Origin: Planctomycetota bacterium
GTDB lineage: Bacteria > Planctomycetota > Planctomycetia > Pirellulales > Pirellulaceae
Length of the DNA: 64,000 bases
Direction: 5' to 3'
NCBI GenBank assembly: GCA_016872775.1
Contig: VGZA01000034.1
Span: 1 to 64,000, forward strand
Shown: in pieces, positions 35,901 to 44,730 of the stretch
Layout: every line of letters begins with the position of its first letter
How positions within the stretch are numbered: position 1 is the first letter of the stretch
Position numbers and translations under genes: made by a program
The notes under the pieces: generated by a model
What the model was told of the DNA's origin: nothing
The model's input: the letters and a program-made list of their open reading frames with translations, nothing else
Databases searched by the model: none

Positions 35901-36268
35901 AAAAGTGTCTGGAGCGTGGCCGTCGCCTTGGCAAACTGCTTCAACTGCACATGGCAGACCGCGAGATAATACTGGGCCTTGGGCGTTAGTGGGTCTGCCG
36001 GATAGGTCGAAATGAACTTGGTCCATTCCTCAATTGCCAGGTCGTACGCGCCGTTGTTGTGGATATTCGCGGCTCCCGAGTAGTCCATTACCGCCTCCGG
36101 CGAAGACTTCTCGGTAGTCTTATTCTCGCCAGTCTTACCGCCCCCTTTTGCTGCTTCCTGGGCCGCAGCGAAGTTGAATCCGGCATCACCAACCGCGACG
36201 ATCACTGATAGCACGATCCATGCCCGACAATTCAACCCGGGCAGCAGGCTCGAACCAATCCTTCTCAT
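32990..36268 (-). CDS. Large periplasmic tetratricopeptide-repeat protein
   Basis: 1092 residues. An N-terminal signal sequence (WIVLSVIVAVGDAGFNFAAAQ) is followed almost entirely by TPR units, more than twenty by eye (AYDLAIEEWTKFISTYPADP, AKATATLQTLLKAKPDFELAEDAYLNLAW, AIAAYEAVLAKFDRSS, QFDEAIKQFQRVMYTYGGEQA). Such solenoids scaffold protein complexes, and YbgF-like TPR proteins accompany Tol/Ton systems. It is the first gene of the operon with ExbB, ExbD and the giant toroid protein, so a periplasmic scaffold for that energised system is a fair inference. GGAG lies 8 bases before the ATG at 36268. Confidence 0.92.
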   Translation of the reverse strand: MRRIGSSLLPGLNCRAWIVLSVIVAVGDAGFNFAAAQEAAKGGGKTGENKTTEKSSPEAVMDYSGAANIHNNGAYDLAIEEWTKFISTYPADPLTPKAQYYLAVCHVQLKQFAKATATLQTLLKAKPDFELAEDAYLNLAWSQYSQAISGKPETYQTPQATFETLLQKFPKGKYADEATYFQGECLYNQGKVREAIAAYEAVLAKFDRSSHRCDAAYALGVAQEESGQYAQAEKAYDLFLADCGGKPIATEVRMRKAETMLQQGRVAEAVTIFAEVAGIPDFALADHALMRQADGLVKLDKLAEAATVYERVTATYPNSSRLSTAMLAAGRCLFRLEKLPEAAVWFQRIIDGEKPDTSEAAHWLARIHLRGKRAQDALALVDKVLGQRPDAQWLPQLSFDRADALYELPDKKAEAVSAFLKFAGDSPQHDLAPQALYSAAFGCLELKQYEPAVQHARNFIGKYPQDRLMPHVKSVASEGQLLLNQHAEAEKSYRELVGSFPDQPDVAKWRMRLGLALLLQKKYAEVVAELAPQLAILKAPEMLAEANFLVASGHWGLEKYVEAAASYEASLNAQAQWRQADEALLGLARAQRKLEKIPEALKTIQKLIDGFPGSAVRDQAFYRRGEFAYAAGDFEQARSAYEQVATQWPESSFAPYAIYGQGWSQFKLQRYPKAVEHLTALITKFPQHALLAEALYARGMGRRLAGDFAGAIEDLNGFLKTSPDPEKLSHASFERGLAEVSAKQLPAAIASFRQIIKDHPKYDALDKVRYELAWALKSEGMEEQASQEFAALVAATPKSPLAAESHFHIGEFHYQQREYDQAIKEYAKALPASQSAELTEKAAYKSGWAHYQQKQYEPALDHFKQQLEAAPAGTLATDGRFMSAECLFRLQKFQEAYASFVAARKAPDLPAKLEVLVLLHGGQAAGQLKMWNESQELLAALLQKFADSPYLAEAHYELGRARQNLKQLDEALKNYEFAAAKSREVVGARARFMIGEIMFEKKQFDEAIKQFQRVMYTYGGEQATADIKVWQSQAGFEAARCWEVQIAAAADPGRKAQCTAEAKRHYTYVVEKHPQSSFATEARKRLEALAKL

Positions 36269-36427
36269 TTGCGTATCTCCACTGAGGTATACAACCCCAC
36301 CACTTTGCGTCGAGCCCCCCGATCGACTCGCCGTTTCGCCGTCAATGTTCCCCGCCCAACTATCGCGACTATTATTTCACTTGACTGCGGTCTTGGCCAG
36401 CGTCCGATTTTGAATCATCCTGGAATC

Positions 36428-37411
36428 ATGAATCCCCCCAAAAAATGTCTCGTTACCGGCGGAGCCGGATTCATCGGGTCCCATCTTGTCGAATTGCTGC
36501 TTGCACGAGGTAACCTCGTAACGGTCGTCGACGACGAGTCAACCGGGCGTCGCCAGAATCTCGCCCGTTTTCTCGATCATCCCCAATTGCGGTATGTCGC
36601 TGGCGATGTCGGTCGCTGGTCCTTAATCGAAGAGGTGACGGACGACGTCGACGAGGTCTACCACCTTGCGGCGGCAGTCGGAGTCGCTTTGATCGCGAGT
36701 CGCCCCATCGAGAGTATTGAGCGGAATATCTATCCGACGGAACTGTTGCTGAAGGCCCTGCGGATGAAAGCCGCGGCCGGCAAAAGCATCCCCTTCTTCC
36801 TGGCCAGCACCAGCGAAGTGTATGGCAAGAACCCCAAATCCGTCTGGACGGAGGACGACGATCTGGTTTTTGGACCGACAACCCGTGCGCGCTGGTCATA
36901 CGGCGCATCCAAGGCAATCGACGAATTTCTGGCTCTGGCATGCTGGCGCGAGAACCGCCTGCCAGTGGTTATCGGGCGATTTTTCAACGTGGTCGGACCA
37001 CGACAGACCGGAGCGAACGGTATGGTCTTGCCACGGTTTGTGGATGCCGCGCTGGCCAACCGCCCGTTGATTGTCCACGACGATGGAAATCAGGTCCGCT
37101 GCTTTGCCCACGTCAACGACGTCGTGGAATCGGTCGTTCGACTCATGGATTGCCCCTCCGCGTTCGGACGGGCTTTTAACATCGGCAGCGACGAACCAGT
37201 ATCGATTCTCGAGCTGGCAACACGTGTCGTCCAAGTCACCGGCTCCCGTTCGAAGATCGAGTTTCAGTCGTACGCCGAAGCGTATGACGAGGATTTCGAG
37301 GATATTCGACGCCGCGTCCCCGATCTATCGCGGATCCGCCGGACGATCAGCTATTCACCGGCGTACGATCTGGATGCGATTATCCGCGAGCTGGTCGGTC
37401 CCAGCCGCTGA
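36428..37411 (+). CDS. NAD-dependent epimerase/dehydratase (nucleotide-sugar)
   Basis: 327 residues, extended SDR. NAD-binding GGAGFIGSH (11-19), the catalytic YGASK motif with Tyr158 and Lys162, and the sugar-binding RFFNVVGPRQTG. Best resemblance is to the UDP-glucuronate decarboxylase / UDP-glucose 4-epimerase group. The exact substrate is unresolved. It starts at an ATG 160 bases from the divergent TPR gene. An in-frame extension to 36269 is implausible because it overlaps the divergent promoter. It is probably used for exopolysaccharide or surface glycan precursor synthesis. Confidence 0.88.
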   Translation: MNPPKKCLVTGGAGFIGSHLVELLLARGNLVTVVDDESTGRRQNLARFLDHPQLRYVAGDVGRWSLIEEVTDDVDEVYHLAAAVGVALIASRPIESIERNIYPTELLLKALRMKAAAGKSIPFFLASTSEVYGKNPKSVWTEDDDLVFGPTTRARWSYGASKAIDEFLALACWRENRLPVVIGRFFNVVGPRQTGANGMVLPRFVDAALANRPLIVHDDGNQVRCFAHVNDVVESVVRLMDCPSAFGRAFNIGSDEPVSILELATRVVQVTGSRSKIEFQSYAEAYDEDFEDIRRRVPDLSRIRRTISYSPAYDLDAIIRELVGPSR

Positions 37412-37423
37412 ACCTTAGTTGTA

Positions 37424-37444
37424 GGACGGACATCTTGTCCGTCC
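37424..37444. terminator. Bidirectional terminator-like palindrome
   Basis: GGACGGACA and TGTCCGTCC form a perfect 9-bp stem around a TCT loop between the stop codons of two convergent genes (37411 plus, 37451 minus). There is no long T-tract. It may also be a dispersed repeat rather than a dedicated terminator. Confidence 0.5.
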
Positions 37445-37450
37445 ACGCGG

Positions 37451-38440
37451 TCACGGTTCGGCGGGCATGGGCGGGCGACGATAGGGATTGGGCGGCGGTT
37501 CTCCCGTTTCCGGGTCGATCGTCCCTTCGTCGTCGGGGGTCATCAATTGCACATACACCAGGTAATCGATCCGCTGATCCAGGAAGGCGGTCGAGCCGTC
37601 GGCCATCAGGCAGTTCACGCCTCGAGGGTGCAGGCTGGACGGTCGCGCCGTTGGAAGCAATTGATTCCCGGTCCCTGTACCTGGGCGTTGATTGATTGCC
37701 AGCAACTCGGGACCCGGAGCGGGAACTCCGTCGAGAAACGCTGCCCGCCAGACAAATCCTGTTTTGAATTCGTCAAAGTCGGTCCAACGGCCCGCGTCGA
37801 GGTTTTCGCTCATCAGGAGCGTCGATGATTCGCCGTCATGCCGCTGCAGGTAGCCTCGGTCGACATGATCCGTTCCTGAAACACGGTTCAGAAAGATACC
37901 GTTGGCTCGGTAGTCGAGCGGGGGCCGCTGGGCGTCCGGCATGCCGCAGTTGACGATGTAGCTCAATACCGGCTCGTGCTGGTTTCCAATGGCCGGGCAG
38001 TTTAGTGCGGCAAGATAATCATCGGGAGCGGGAAGATCCCGAGAGGACTCCTCTCGGTTCGGCGGCGGCCCCTCGGCCAACGGAGGCTGTCCGGGCCGTG
38101 GTTCATCGGCTGCCGATGAGGAAAGGTAGGGGAGAATCGTTGCGGCCCATCCGACAGTGACGGTGGCTGGTGCGGCCGACTGTCGCCCCCGATTCTGAAA
38201 GCCCGGGAATTCGGCCAATTCCGCCTCAAACTGGTGCAAAGCGACCCCCAGACGCGCCAATCGAAGCTCGCAATACTGGCGTCGGGCCTTGGCGCGGGCC
38301 TGCATCAAGGCAGGAATTCCGATGGCCAGGACCACCATCAGGCTGGCCGTGACCACGACAAATTCGGATCGCGAGATGCCACGGCGCTGCGGCGGCGGAC
38401 GTTTTCGTCTTCGGCAAAAGTTCTTGACAAATGGAGGCAT
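37451..38440 (-). CDS. Divergent DUF1559-type prepilin-like protein
   Basis: 329 residues. After a basic N-terminus (FCRRRKRPPPQRRG) comes a prepilin-type junction: RRG followed by ISRSEFVVVTASLMVVLAIGIPAL, with Glu at +5. The body resembles DUF1559 proteins (LGVALHQFEAELAEFPG; SSLHPRGVNCLMADGSTAFLDQRID, an H-X9-DG-like ending) and has a Pro-rich tail. The leader is longer and more basic than usual. The ATG at 38440 has a weak Shine-Dalgarno sequence. It is divergent from the next pseudopilin, so both may contribute to one pilus-like or type II secretion structure. Confidence 0.82.
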   Translation of the reverse strand: MPPFVKNFCRRRKRPPPQRRGISRSEFVVVTASLMVVLAIGIPALMQARAKARRQYCELRLARLGVALHQFEAELAEFPGFQNRGRQSAAPATVTVGWAATILPYLSSSAADEPRPGQPPLAEGPPPNREESSRDLPAPDDYLAALNCPAIGNQHEPVLSYIVNCGMPDAQRPPLDYRANGIFLNRVSGTDHVDRGYLQRHDGESSTLLMSENLDAGRWTDFDEFKTGFVWRAAFLDGVPAPGPELLAINQRPGTGTGNQLLPTARPSSLHPRGVNCLMADGSTAFLDQRIDYLVYVQLMTPDDEGTIDPETGEPPPNPYRRPPMPAEP

Positions 38441-38567
38441 CGCTTGTCGAATAAGTAGAGGCAGGGATTTTGCGGTAATTATAGGCCGTTGTGCGGCTTG
38501 CTCATCAGCGCGGCAGTATTCACGAACTCCAGTCCCGGCTCGATTAGCTAATTCGAGGAGAACGATA

Positions 38568-40265
38568 ATGAGCTCGCGCGTCAAGTCGCGTCTTGCGCCC
38601 CACCCACGCCGCGGCTTCACGATCGTGGAAATGCTGGTGACGATTGTGGTGGTGCTCTTTGTGCTGCTGACCGTAGTGCAGCTCTTCGACTGGGTCGGCA
38701 CGCGTGTCGCCCAAGGACGCGCTTTGATCGAGATGTCCGGCGCGCTGCGTGGTGCCGCGAGGCGGCTCGAACTTGACCTGCAGACGTGTACCGCCCCCGT
38801 CCGCCCGTGGCTCGACCCGGGGGCCGGCGAGGGCTATTTCGAGATCTATGAAGGCGCGATGCACGACCTGTCTGAGTATTGGCGCGCGGTAGCGGCGGGG
38901 GCCATTCCGGAATCGATCGACGGCGACGTGGACGATATCCTGATGTTCACCTCGCGGAACCGCGACGAACCGTTTGCCGGCCACCGCAAATATTTTCCGC
39001 TGGATTTCAACAATGCCTTCCAGGCCGAAGAGCTTCGAGGGTCGATCACTTCCGATGTTGCCGAAATTGTCTGGTGGAATCAATTTGACGATGTCAACAA
39101 AAACGGCAATTTCGAGCGCCATGAGCTCACGCTGCGGCGACGAGCCCTGGTGGTGCGTCCGGACCTCAACAACGTTCACGGAATCATGACGCGATTGATC
39201 GGCAGCAATCTGGCCGATCTGCAGATGAAGATTGCCAATTTCATGCACAACAACGACATTTCCGTGCGGATGGAGATCGCGGATCCAGTCAATTTTATCT
39301 GCAATGTGGTCGCCAATTCACTTTCGGACCTGACGCGACGCGAAAACCGCTATGCCCATTGGCGGGTCATGACCGTGCTGCCAAACCTGCAGTATGCGTC
39401 GATGCCCTGGCCGTTCCCGATCGACGCAGCCGACGATTTCCGCTCCGATCACGATTTCGCCAACTACAACGCCAGCCCGACGTCATTACGCCGGTTGGCG
39501 ATGGCCCGTTCCTTGCCGACGTTCGTGGGCGAGGACGTCTCGCGCTATGGCGAGGATGTGATCTTGGGCGGTGTGCTTGCATTTGACGTGCGCGTATTCG
39601 ATCCGGAGGCGGCCATTTTCAATATCGCGGCGGCACCCGCCGGCAGCACCGACGCTATGAATCGGGCCGTTGCTCCCGGCGATGCGGGATGGGGAGATGC
39701 TGTATGGCAATTCATCAATAATCCGCTCTCGGCCGCCGCCCCGATTGGAAAAGGGGCTTTCGTCGACCTGGGCTACCTGCCGCGGCACCATATAAATAAA
39801 AATAACGTCGGGTCGCATTTTTCCGACGTGCCGGACGAACGATCGGGTCTGCTGCACTGGGTCAACAATGTGACGGCGAACGACTCGCAGACTTTCCGAA
39901 TGTTCCTGCCCCGCTCGACGGCGTTCGACAATAATCTGCCGGTTGCGCTCTACAATGGGGCCGGATTGTACGACAAGCGATTCGGCATGCCGCGCGTTTA
40001 CGACACCTGGCCGAACGTCTACGAACGTGACGGCATTCAGCAGCAGGCCGGCCGAGCGATCATCCCCGCGAACACGACCATCGATCCGGCAACCGACGGT
40101 TTTGACAACGACGGCATAAACGGGACGGATGACGACGGGGAACGGGAGACGGCGCCGCCCTATGCCTTTAAGCTGCGCGGGATTCAGGTGACGATTCGGG
40201 CCTACGAGCACGACACGCGTCAAATCCGTCAGACCGCGGTATCGTCCAGTTTCGTTCCCGAGTAG
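38568..40265 (+). CDS. Oversized PulJ/GspJ-like pseudopilin
   Basis: 565 residues. N-terminal prepilin signature PRRGFTIVEMLVTIVVVLFVLLTVVQLF with cleavage after Gly16 and Glu at +5, then an amphipathic stretch (GALRGAARRLELDLQTCTAPV) as in minor pseudopilins of the GspJ type. The rest is unusually long compared with the roughly 200 residues normal for GspJ, and I do not recognise its domains. A stretch FDNDGINGTDDDGE near residue 525 looks like a calcium-binding Asp-rich loop. GAGGAG lies 7 bases before the ATG at 38568. Confidence 0.82.
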   Translation: MSSRVKSRLAPHPRRGFTIVEMLVTIVVVLFVLLTVVQLFDWVGTRVAQGRALIEMSGALRGAARRLELDLQTCTAPVRPWLDPGAGEGYFEIYEGAMHDLSEYWRAVAAGAIPESIDGDVDDILMFTSRNRDEPFAGHRKYFPLDFNNAFQAEELRGSITSDVAEIVWWNQFDDVNKNGNFERHELTLRRRALVVRPDLNNVHGIMTRLIGSNLADLQMKIANFMHNNDISVRMEIADPVNFICNVVANSLSDLTRRENRYAHWRVMTVLPNLQYASMPWPFPIDAADDFRSDHDFANYNASPTSLRRLAMARSLPTFVGEDVSRYGEDVILGGVLAFDVRVFDPEAAIFNIAAAPAGSTDAMNRAVAPGDAGWGDAVWQFINNPLSAAAPIGKGAFVDLGYLPRHHINKNNVGSHFSDVPDERSGLLHWVNNVTANDSQTFRMFLPRSTAFDNNLPVALYNGAGLYDKRFGMPRVYDTWPNVYERDGIQQQAGRAIIPANTTIDPATDGFDNDGINGTDDDGERETAPPYAFKLRGIQVTIRAYEHDTRQIRQTAVSSSFVPE

Positions 40266-40282
40266 CTTAATTCTACGTGCGC

Positions 40283-40849
40283 CTAGTTTTCCATGACTTC
40301 GTTTTCGCGAAGCTTCGCCATCTCGGTGACTTTGTTTTCGTAGTCCTTGGTCAGTTCCTGGATCTGTTCCTTGGCCGAGTCCCGCTCGTCTTCGCTCAGA
40401 GACTTGTCCTTTTCCGCCTGATCGGCCGCCTTGTTGGCGTCCCGCCGCACGTTTCGGATGGCAACCTTGGCCTCTTCCGCCAACTCCTTGACCCGCGCCA
40501 CCAGCTTGCGGCGCATCTCGGTGGAAAGCGGCGGGATGTTGATGCGGATCAGTCGTCCGTCACTTTGCGGATTAAAGCCGAGTCCGCTGGAGATGATCGC
40601 CTTTTCGATATCCTTGATCGTGCCGGCATCGTAAGGTCGGATGACGATTTGCGTCGGTTCGGGGGCGCCAATCGAGGCTAACTGCTTGATCGGAGTCGAA
40701 GCGCCGTAGGCGTCAACACGAAGGGAATCGACCAGTCCCGGATTCGCTCGGCCTGTGCGGATGCCCGCCAGACTCGCCCGGAGCACCTGCAGGGCTTTGT
40801 CCATTCGATCTTCAGCATCGAGCAGAATATCGTCGGTCGACACGATCAA
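40283..40849 (-). CDS. frr: Ribosome recycling factor
   Basis: 188 residues, normal length. Family motifs are [17 protein letters not shown] and [22 protein letters not shown], followed by the helical tail. With EF-G it splits post-termination ribosomes. It is the last gene of rpsB-tsf-pyrH-frr, and its start overlaps the pyrH stop by 4 bases (ATGA). Confidence 0.97.
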   Translation of the reverse strand: MIVSTDDILLDAEDRMDKALQVLRASLAGIRTGRANPGLVDSLRVDAYGASTPIKQLASIGAPEPTQIVIRPYDAGTIKDIEKAIISSGLGFNPQSDGRLIRINIPPLSTEMRRKLVARVKELAEEAKVAIRNVRRDANKAADQAEKDKSLSEDERDSAKEQIQELTKDYENKVTEMAKLRENEVMEN

Positions 40850-41592
40850 CCTCCAATAATGGTCCCCACGCGTTCGCCGCGAACCGCGCGTTGAATGTTG
40901 CCATCCTTCTTGTAATTGAATACCAGAATCGGCATCTTATGCTCCATGCACTGCGCAATCGCGGTACTGTCCATCACGCGCAGATTCTGCTCCCGAACCG
41001 CATTGTAATGTAATTCGCGGTACAGAACCGCATGCGGATTTTTTTCGGGATCGTCGCTGTAGACACCGTCCACCCGCGTGGCCTTCATCAGGATGTCGCA
41101 GCCCAATTCCAAGGCGCGTTGCGCGGCGGCCGTGTCGGTGGTGACATAGGGACTGCCGGTTCCCGCGGCCAGAATAATCAGGCGTCCCTTTTCCAGGTGC
41201 CGTTTGCCACGCCGGCGGATATAGGGTTCCGCCACGCCGTCCATCCGGATCGCGGACATCAGGCGCGTGGAACATCCCAAGGTCTCGAGCGCATCCTGCA
41301 GGGCCAAACCGTTGATCACCGTGGCCAGCATTCCCATGTAATGGGCGGTGGCTTCCTGGATACCGACATTGTGGTTCTTGAACTGCGCCCCGCGCAGAAT
41401 GTTGCCCCCGCCGATCACCAGGGCGATCTGGCAGCCGGATTCGGCGGCCTGCTGTACCTGGCGAGCAATCTGCATGACCTCTTCCATTCCAATGCCCCGC
41501 TCGCCGGCGTGGCTGAAACTCTCCCCGGACAATTTCAGCAGCACGCGCTTGTAACGAGGCTCACCTTCTGAGTTTGCGGCAGTTGCGGCCAT
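40846..41592 (-). CDS. pyrH: UMP kinase
   Basis: 248 residues of the bacterial hexameric UMP kinase, amino-acid-kinase fold. Motifs: [12 protein letters not shown] near the N-terminus, [10 protein letters not shown], and [17 protein letters not shown]. It makes UDP from UMP and ATP for nucleotide and cell-envelope precursor synthesis. It lies 18 bases after tsf and overlaps frr, in the classical order. Confidence 0.97.
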   Translation of the reverse strand: MAATAANSEGEPRYKRVLLKLSGESFSHAGERGIGMEEVMQIARQVQQAAESGCQIALVIGGGNILRGAQFKNHNVGIQEATAHYMGMLATVINGLALQDALETLGCSTRLMSAIRMDGVAEPYIRRRGKRHLEKGRLIILAAGTGSPYVTTDTAAAQRALELGCDILMKATRVDGVYSDDPEKNPHAVLYRELHYNAVREQNLRVMDSTAIAQCMEHKMPILVFNYKKDGNIQRAVRGERVGTIIGG

Positions 41593-41610
41593 AGTCGATG
41601 TGACTCCTGA

Positions 41611-42438
41611 TTATTCCCGCCCCAACTCCCAATGCACGAACTTCCGTAACGTCAACCCGCTCTGCTCGGCGAACTTGCCCACGGTAAGCTTGTTATCCTT
41701 CACGAACGCCTGCTCGGAGAGAACTCGCTCGGCGTAGAAATTCCTCAATTGCCCTTCCACGACCTTATCGACAATATTCGCCGGTTTGCCCTCCTTGAGT
41801 GCCGTTTCTTTCAAGATCGAGCGTTCTTTCTCGACTTCGCTCGCCGGAACATCTTCCTTGTTGAGTCCCAGCGGCCGCATCGCCGCGATATGCATGCAGA
41901 TATCCTTGGCAGCCGTTTCGTTCGTTCCCTCAAACTGCAACACCACACCCGCGACGGTCGACGAATTGTGACTGTATCCGGCGCAAGCGCCGTCAAGGCG
42001 TGCCATCCGGCCCAGATTGAACACCTCGCGGATCCGGTTGAACATGTCGTCCTTCACCGCCCGCAACGTCATACCCGATTTACTTGGTGAGGGAAGGTCC
42101 AACAGGGCCTCCGCAGAAGTGACGCCGGGGTTGGCCGCAAACTGTTTCGCCAGATCATTCGCCAACAGGATGAATTCCTCGTTTTGCGTTACCGGAGCAC
42201 TTTCGCACTTCAGTTCGACGACCGCCCCGGACGCTGACGACGCAAAGATGCCGAATCGCCCGAACTCGGTCACCCGGTCCGATCGGTTGCTCTGCACTTT
42301 CAGTCCTCGCTCCCGCAACAGCCGAACCGCTTCGTCCGCATTGCCGTTGGCATCGGTCAATGCCTTTTTGATGTCCATTAGCGGGAGACCGGTTTTCTTC
42401 CGCAGATCATTGACTGCCGCAGCAGTGATTTCAGCCAC
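41611..42438 (-). CDS. tsf: Elongation factor Ts
   Basis: 275 residues. N-terminal UBA-like domain (AAAVNDLRKKTGLPLMDIKKALTDANGNADEAV) and the dimerisation/core region (VVELKCESAPVTQNEEF, KEDVPASEVEKER). It exchanges GDP on EF-Tu. I chose the GTG at 42438 over an upstream TTG because AAGGAG lies 8 bases before it and the protein then matches family N-termini. It follows rpsB with a 188-base gap that holds a strong hairpin. Confidence 0.96.
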   Translation of the reverse strand: MAEITAAAVNDLRKKTGLPLMDIKKALTDANGNADEAVRLLRERGLKVQSNRSDRVTEFGRFGIFASSASGAVVELKCESAPVTQNEEFILLANDLAKQFAANPGVTSAEALLDLPSPSKSGMTLRAVKDDMFNRIREVFNLGRMARLDGACAGYSHNSSTVAGVVLQFEGTNETAAKDICMHIAAMRPLGLNKEDVPASEVEKERSILKETALKEGKPANIVDKVVEGQLRNFYAERVLSEQAFVKDNKLTVGKFAEQSGLTLRKFVHWELGRE

Positions 42439-42574
42439 AATATGTTCTCCTTCCTGCAAAGTTCAAACGGTAGATATTCCTGTATTGAGGGGCGGCGCGG
42501 TGCGGCGGTACGGACGTTGTTGGGCTGCCGCGAGACGCATTGGCACCCGCAAGCCGTTCCGTGCGCCGAGAAAC

Positions 42575-42606
42575 GATCCCGCCCTCGGCATCTGCCTGGC
42601 GGGATC
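42575..42606 (-). terminator. Intercistronic hairpin between rpsB and tsf
   Basis: GATCCCGCC and GGCGGGATC form a perfect 9-bp stem just after the rpsB stop, with a GTTTC tail. The short T-tract suggests partial termination or transcript stabilisation that would set the S2 to EF-Ts ratio. Confidence 0.5.
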
Positions 42607-42626
42607 CGGCCGTCGTTCATTTTTTC

Positions 42627-43376
42627 CTAGGCTTCGACGGCGACTTTTTCCTGTTCGGCCGCGGCCACATCGTTCTGCTTCGACTTGGCGACCAGCGTCG
42701 CCTTGCCGGCAAGGACCGCATCGGCCAGGTGCCGCATGATGACTTCGATGGAACGAATGCCGTCGTCATTACCGGGAATCGGCAAGTCAATCAGGTCGGG
42801 ATCGCAATCGGTGTCGATCAACGCTACGGTGGCGATCCCCAACGACCGGGCCTCACGAATCGCGTTCTTTTCCTTGCGCGGATCGAAAACGACGATGCAT
42901 TCCGGCAGCCGATTCATCGTCCGCAACCCATTCAGGTTGCGATACATCTTGCGATATTCACGAGCTAATGCCGATTGCATTTTCTTGGAATAGGCGTCGA
43001 TTTCGTTGCCGGATCGCAGCTTTTCCAGTTCCTCGAGCCGGCCCAGACGGCTGCGAATGGTACGGAAATTCGTCAGCGCGCCGCCCAACCAGCGTTCGGC
43101 CACGAACGGCATTCCGGACCGCAACGATTCGCGTTCGATCGCCGCGCTGGCCTGCCGCTTGGTTCCCACAAAAAGAATTAAACTGCCCCCGGCGGCAACC
43201 TGTCCCAGGTACTTTTTCGCTCGAAGCAACCCCCGCACCGTTTCCCGCACATCGATAATATGGATGGCGTTTTTTCGGGCATAAATGTACGGCGCCATCT
43301 TCGGGTTCCAGCGACTGGCCCGATGTCCAAAATGTACGCCCGCTTGTACGAGCTCCTCGACCAATGTCTGTGACAC
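42627..43376 (-). CDS. rpsB: Small ribosomal subunit protein S2
   Basis: 249 residues. Typical motifs are [49 protein letters not shown], and [23 protein letters not shown]. Start codon is GTG with GGGAG 9 bases upstream. It is the first gene of the rpsB-tsf-pyrH-frr operon. The leader between 43377 and about 43468 should contain its promoter and any autoregulatory site, but none was recognised. Confidence 0.97.
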   Translation of the reverse strand: MSQTLVEELVQAGVHFGHRASRWNPKMAPYIYARKNAIHIIDVRETVRGLLRAKKYLGQVAAGGSLILFVGTKRQASAAIERESLRSGMPFVAERWLGGALTNFRTIRSRLGRLEELEKLRSGNEIDAYSKKMQSALAREYRKMYRNLNGLRTMNRLPECIVVFDPRKEKNAIREARSLGIATVALIDTDCDPDLIDLPIPGNDDGIRSIEVIMRHLADAVLAGKATLVAKSKQNDVAAAEQEKVAVEA

Positions 43377-43468
43377 CTTTTACGACTCCCTTTGGGCGAT
43401 GCCCGCTTGATCAGCCACATGTGTGGCGGCGAGCACAGGTCGAACCTTCGCCCAGATCTTGAAAAAGC

Positions 43469-43504
43469 AAAAAAACGTGGCCATGCCTGAATTGTCCGCA
43501 TGGC
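43469..43504 (-). terminator. Rho-independent terminator after the sulfotransferase gene
   Basis: On the minus strand GCCATG and CATGGC form a stem with a 13-base loop, followed by CACG and seven T. It separates the sulfotransferase gene from rpsB. Confidence 0.6.
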
Positions 43505-43580
43505 AGGACCTGCCGAACTTCGGCGAAGTCGAAGAGTTTAACAGGGTCGATTCCAAGGGTCAACCGAACCGCGTCGGGCA

Positions 43581-44555
43581 CTACGCCGAGCGTTCCCTCG
43601 CAGCGGCCTGGAATTGTACGCCATACCGTGCGTAACAGTCGGCCGCAATCTTGCGGATATACTCCCAATCCGCCGAGAACTGCCGGTCAATTTTCTCGCC
43701 GTCGAAAGCGAACTCCCTGGCCCACCAGCGGGGGAGCCAGCTTTTCTGGCAAAGCCGCCGCGGCGTCACCCCCCATCGGTCAAGGGTCCTTCCCAACCGA
43801 CGAATTGTCCGAGGCAATGTCATGGTCGCGAGAACCTTGTTGAATCGCCGCAAGGTGGGATAGCCACCCAGGTGCCCCGAAACATTATGTCGATGCCGGG
43901 GGAGTGCGAAATCAACACTGGCTTCGCCGGTGTTGTCCCCCACGTGCCAGCCACGCTTCGCGACCCCCTGGCCACCTGTTCGCTCGCGGGGACCATCGTT
44001 TCCGTGCGCCGAACGCAAGAGAAAGCACCTCAAACTGGCGAGCACTGTGCGCGGCGATGCCAGCAAGTCTTCCTGCAGATAGACGAACACGCTTTCGGCG
44101 GGCACTTTGGTCAAGAGTTTGATATAACGACTTCGCCAGGGAGTCAGATCGAGTTCCAACAACCCGCCGCCTTCGAGCCGGTAAAACTCAGAAAATAACC
44201 CGGTTCCCCCCTCATGCAGGTATTGGCAGTACATGCTTCGAATCCACGACGCGTGCTGCCGGAACGCCACGACGTAACCGATCGGACGGAACAACGCGTG
44301 GAAAGTATCCAGACTTTCCGCGAACGAATCGATCCCGCCGCAAGGGGCAACCCATGCCGGAGTCGCCGAAATCGACTCGTCGCTTAACAGTACCACGGCG
44401 GCTTCGTCGCCGGGTTGGGGCATCATGAGCTTGCGGATCGAATCGAAGCCACGCACCAATTTCACCTCGGGGAGATTCGAAAAAAAATCCCTTTGAAGCG
44501 TGGTCGAACCGGTTTTGTGAAGCCCGATATGAGCTATGATCGAATGCGGAGGCAT
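43581..44555 (-). CDS. Sulfotransferase family protein
   Basis: 324 residues. The N-terminal PAPS-binding loop is IAHIGLHKTGSTTLQRDFF, and the 3'-phosphate region is GYVVAFRQHASWIRSMYCQYL. The protein is expected to move sulfate from PAPS to a carbohydrate or other acceptor. Planctomycetes are rich in such enzymes and in sulfated-glycan metabolism. It starts at ATG 44555 with a poor Shine-Dalgarno sequence. It lies upstream of rpsB on the same strand, but a terminator separates them. The segment around residues 175-250 is basic and poorly recognisable. Confidence 0.82.
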   Translation of the reverse strand: MPPHSIIAHIGLHKTGSTTLQRDFFSNLPEVKLVRGFDSIRKLMMPQPGDEAAVVLLSDESISATPAWVAPCGGIDSFAESLDTFHALFRPIGYVVAFRQHASWIRSMYCQYLHEGGTGLFSEFYRLEGGGLLELDLTPWRSRYIKLLTKVPAESVFVYLQEDLLASPRTVLASLRCFLLRSAHGNDGPRERTGGQGVAKRGWHVGDNTGEASVDFALPRHRHNVSGHLGGYPTLRRFNKVLATMTLPRTIRRLGRTLDRWGVTPRRLCQKSWLPRWWAREFAFDGEKIDRQFSADWEYIRKIAADCYARYGVQFQAAARERSA

Positions 44556-44730
44556 TATCCTAGTAGAATCGGTGCAAATGCCGGTAAATGTAAAGGTAAA
44601 AAAATGCGGTTGCTATCGTTGGCGTTACTTCGCCAGATTTCACGGAAAGGACTGCTAGCAGTACTTTAATTTGTCCGGTGGCCATCCATTCGCATTCCCA
44701 CGGACAGCTAGCAATGTATTCTTAGCAATA

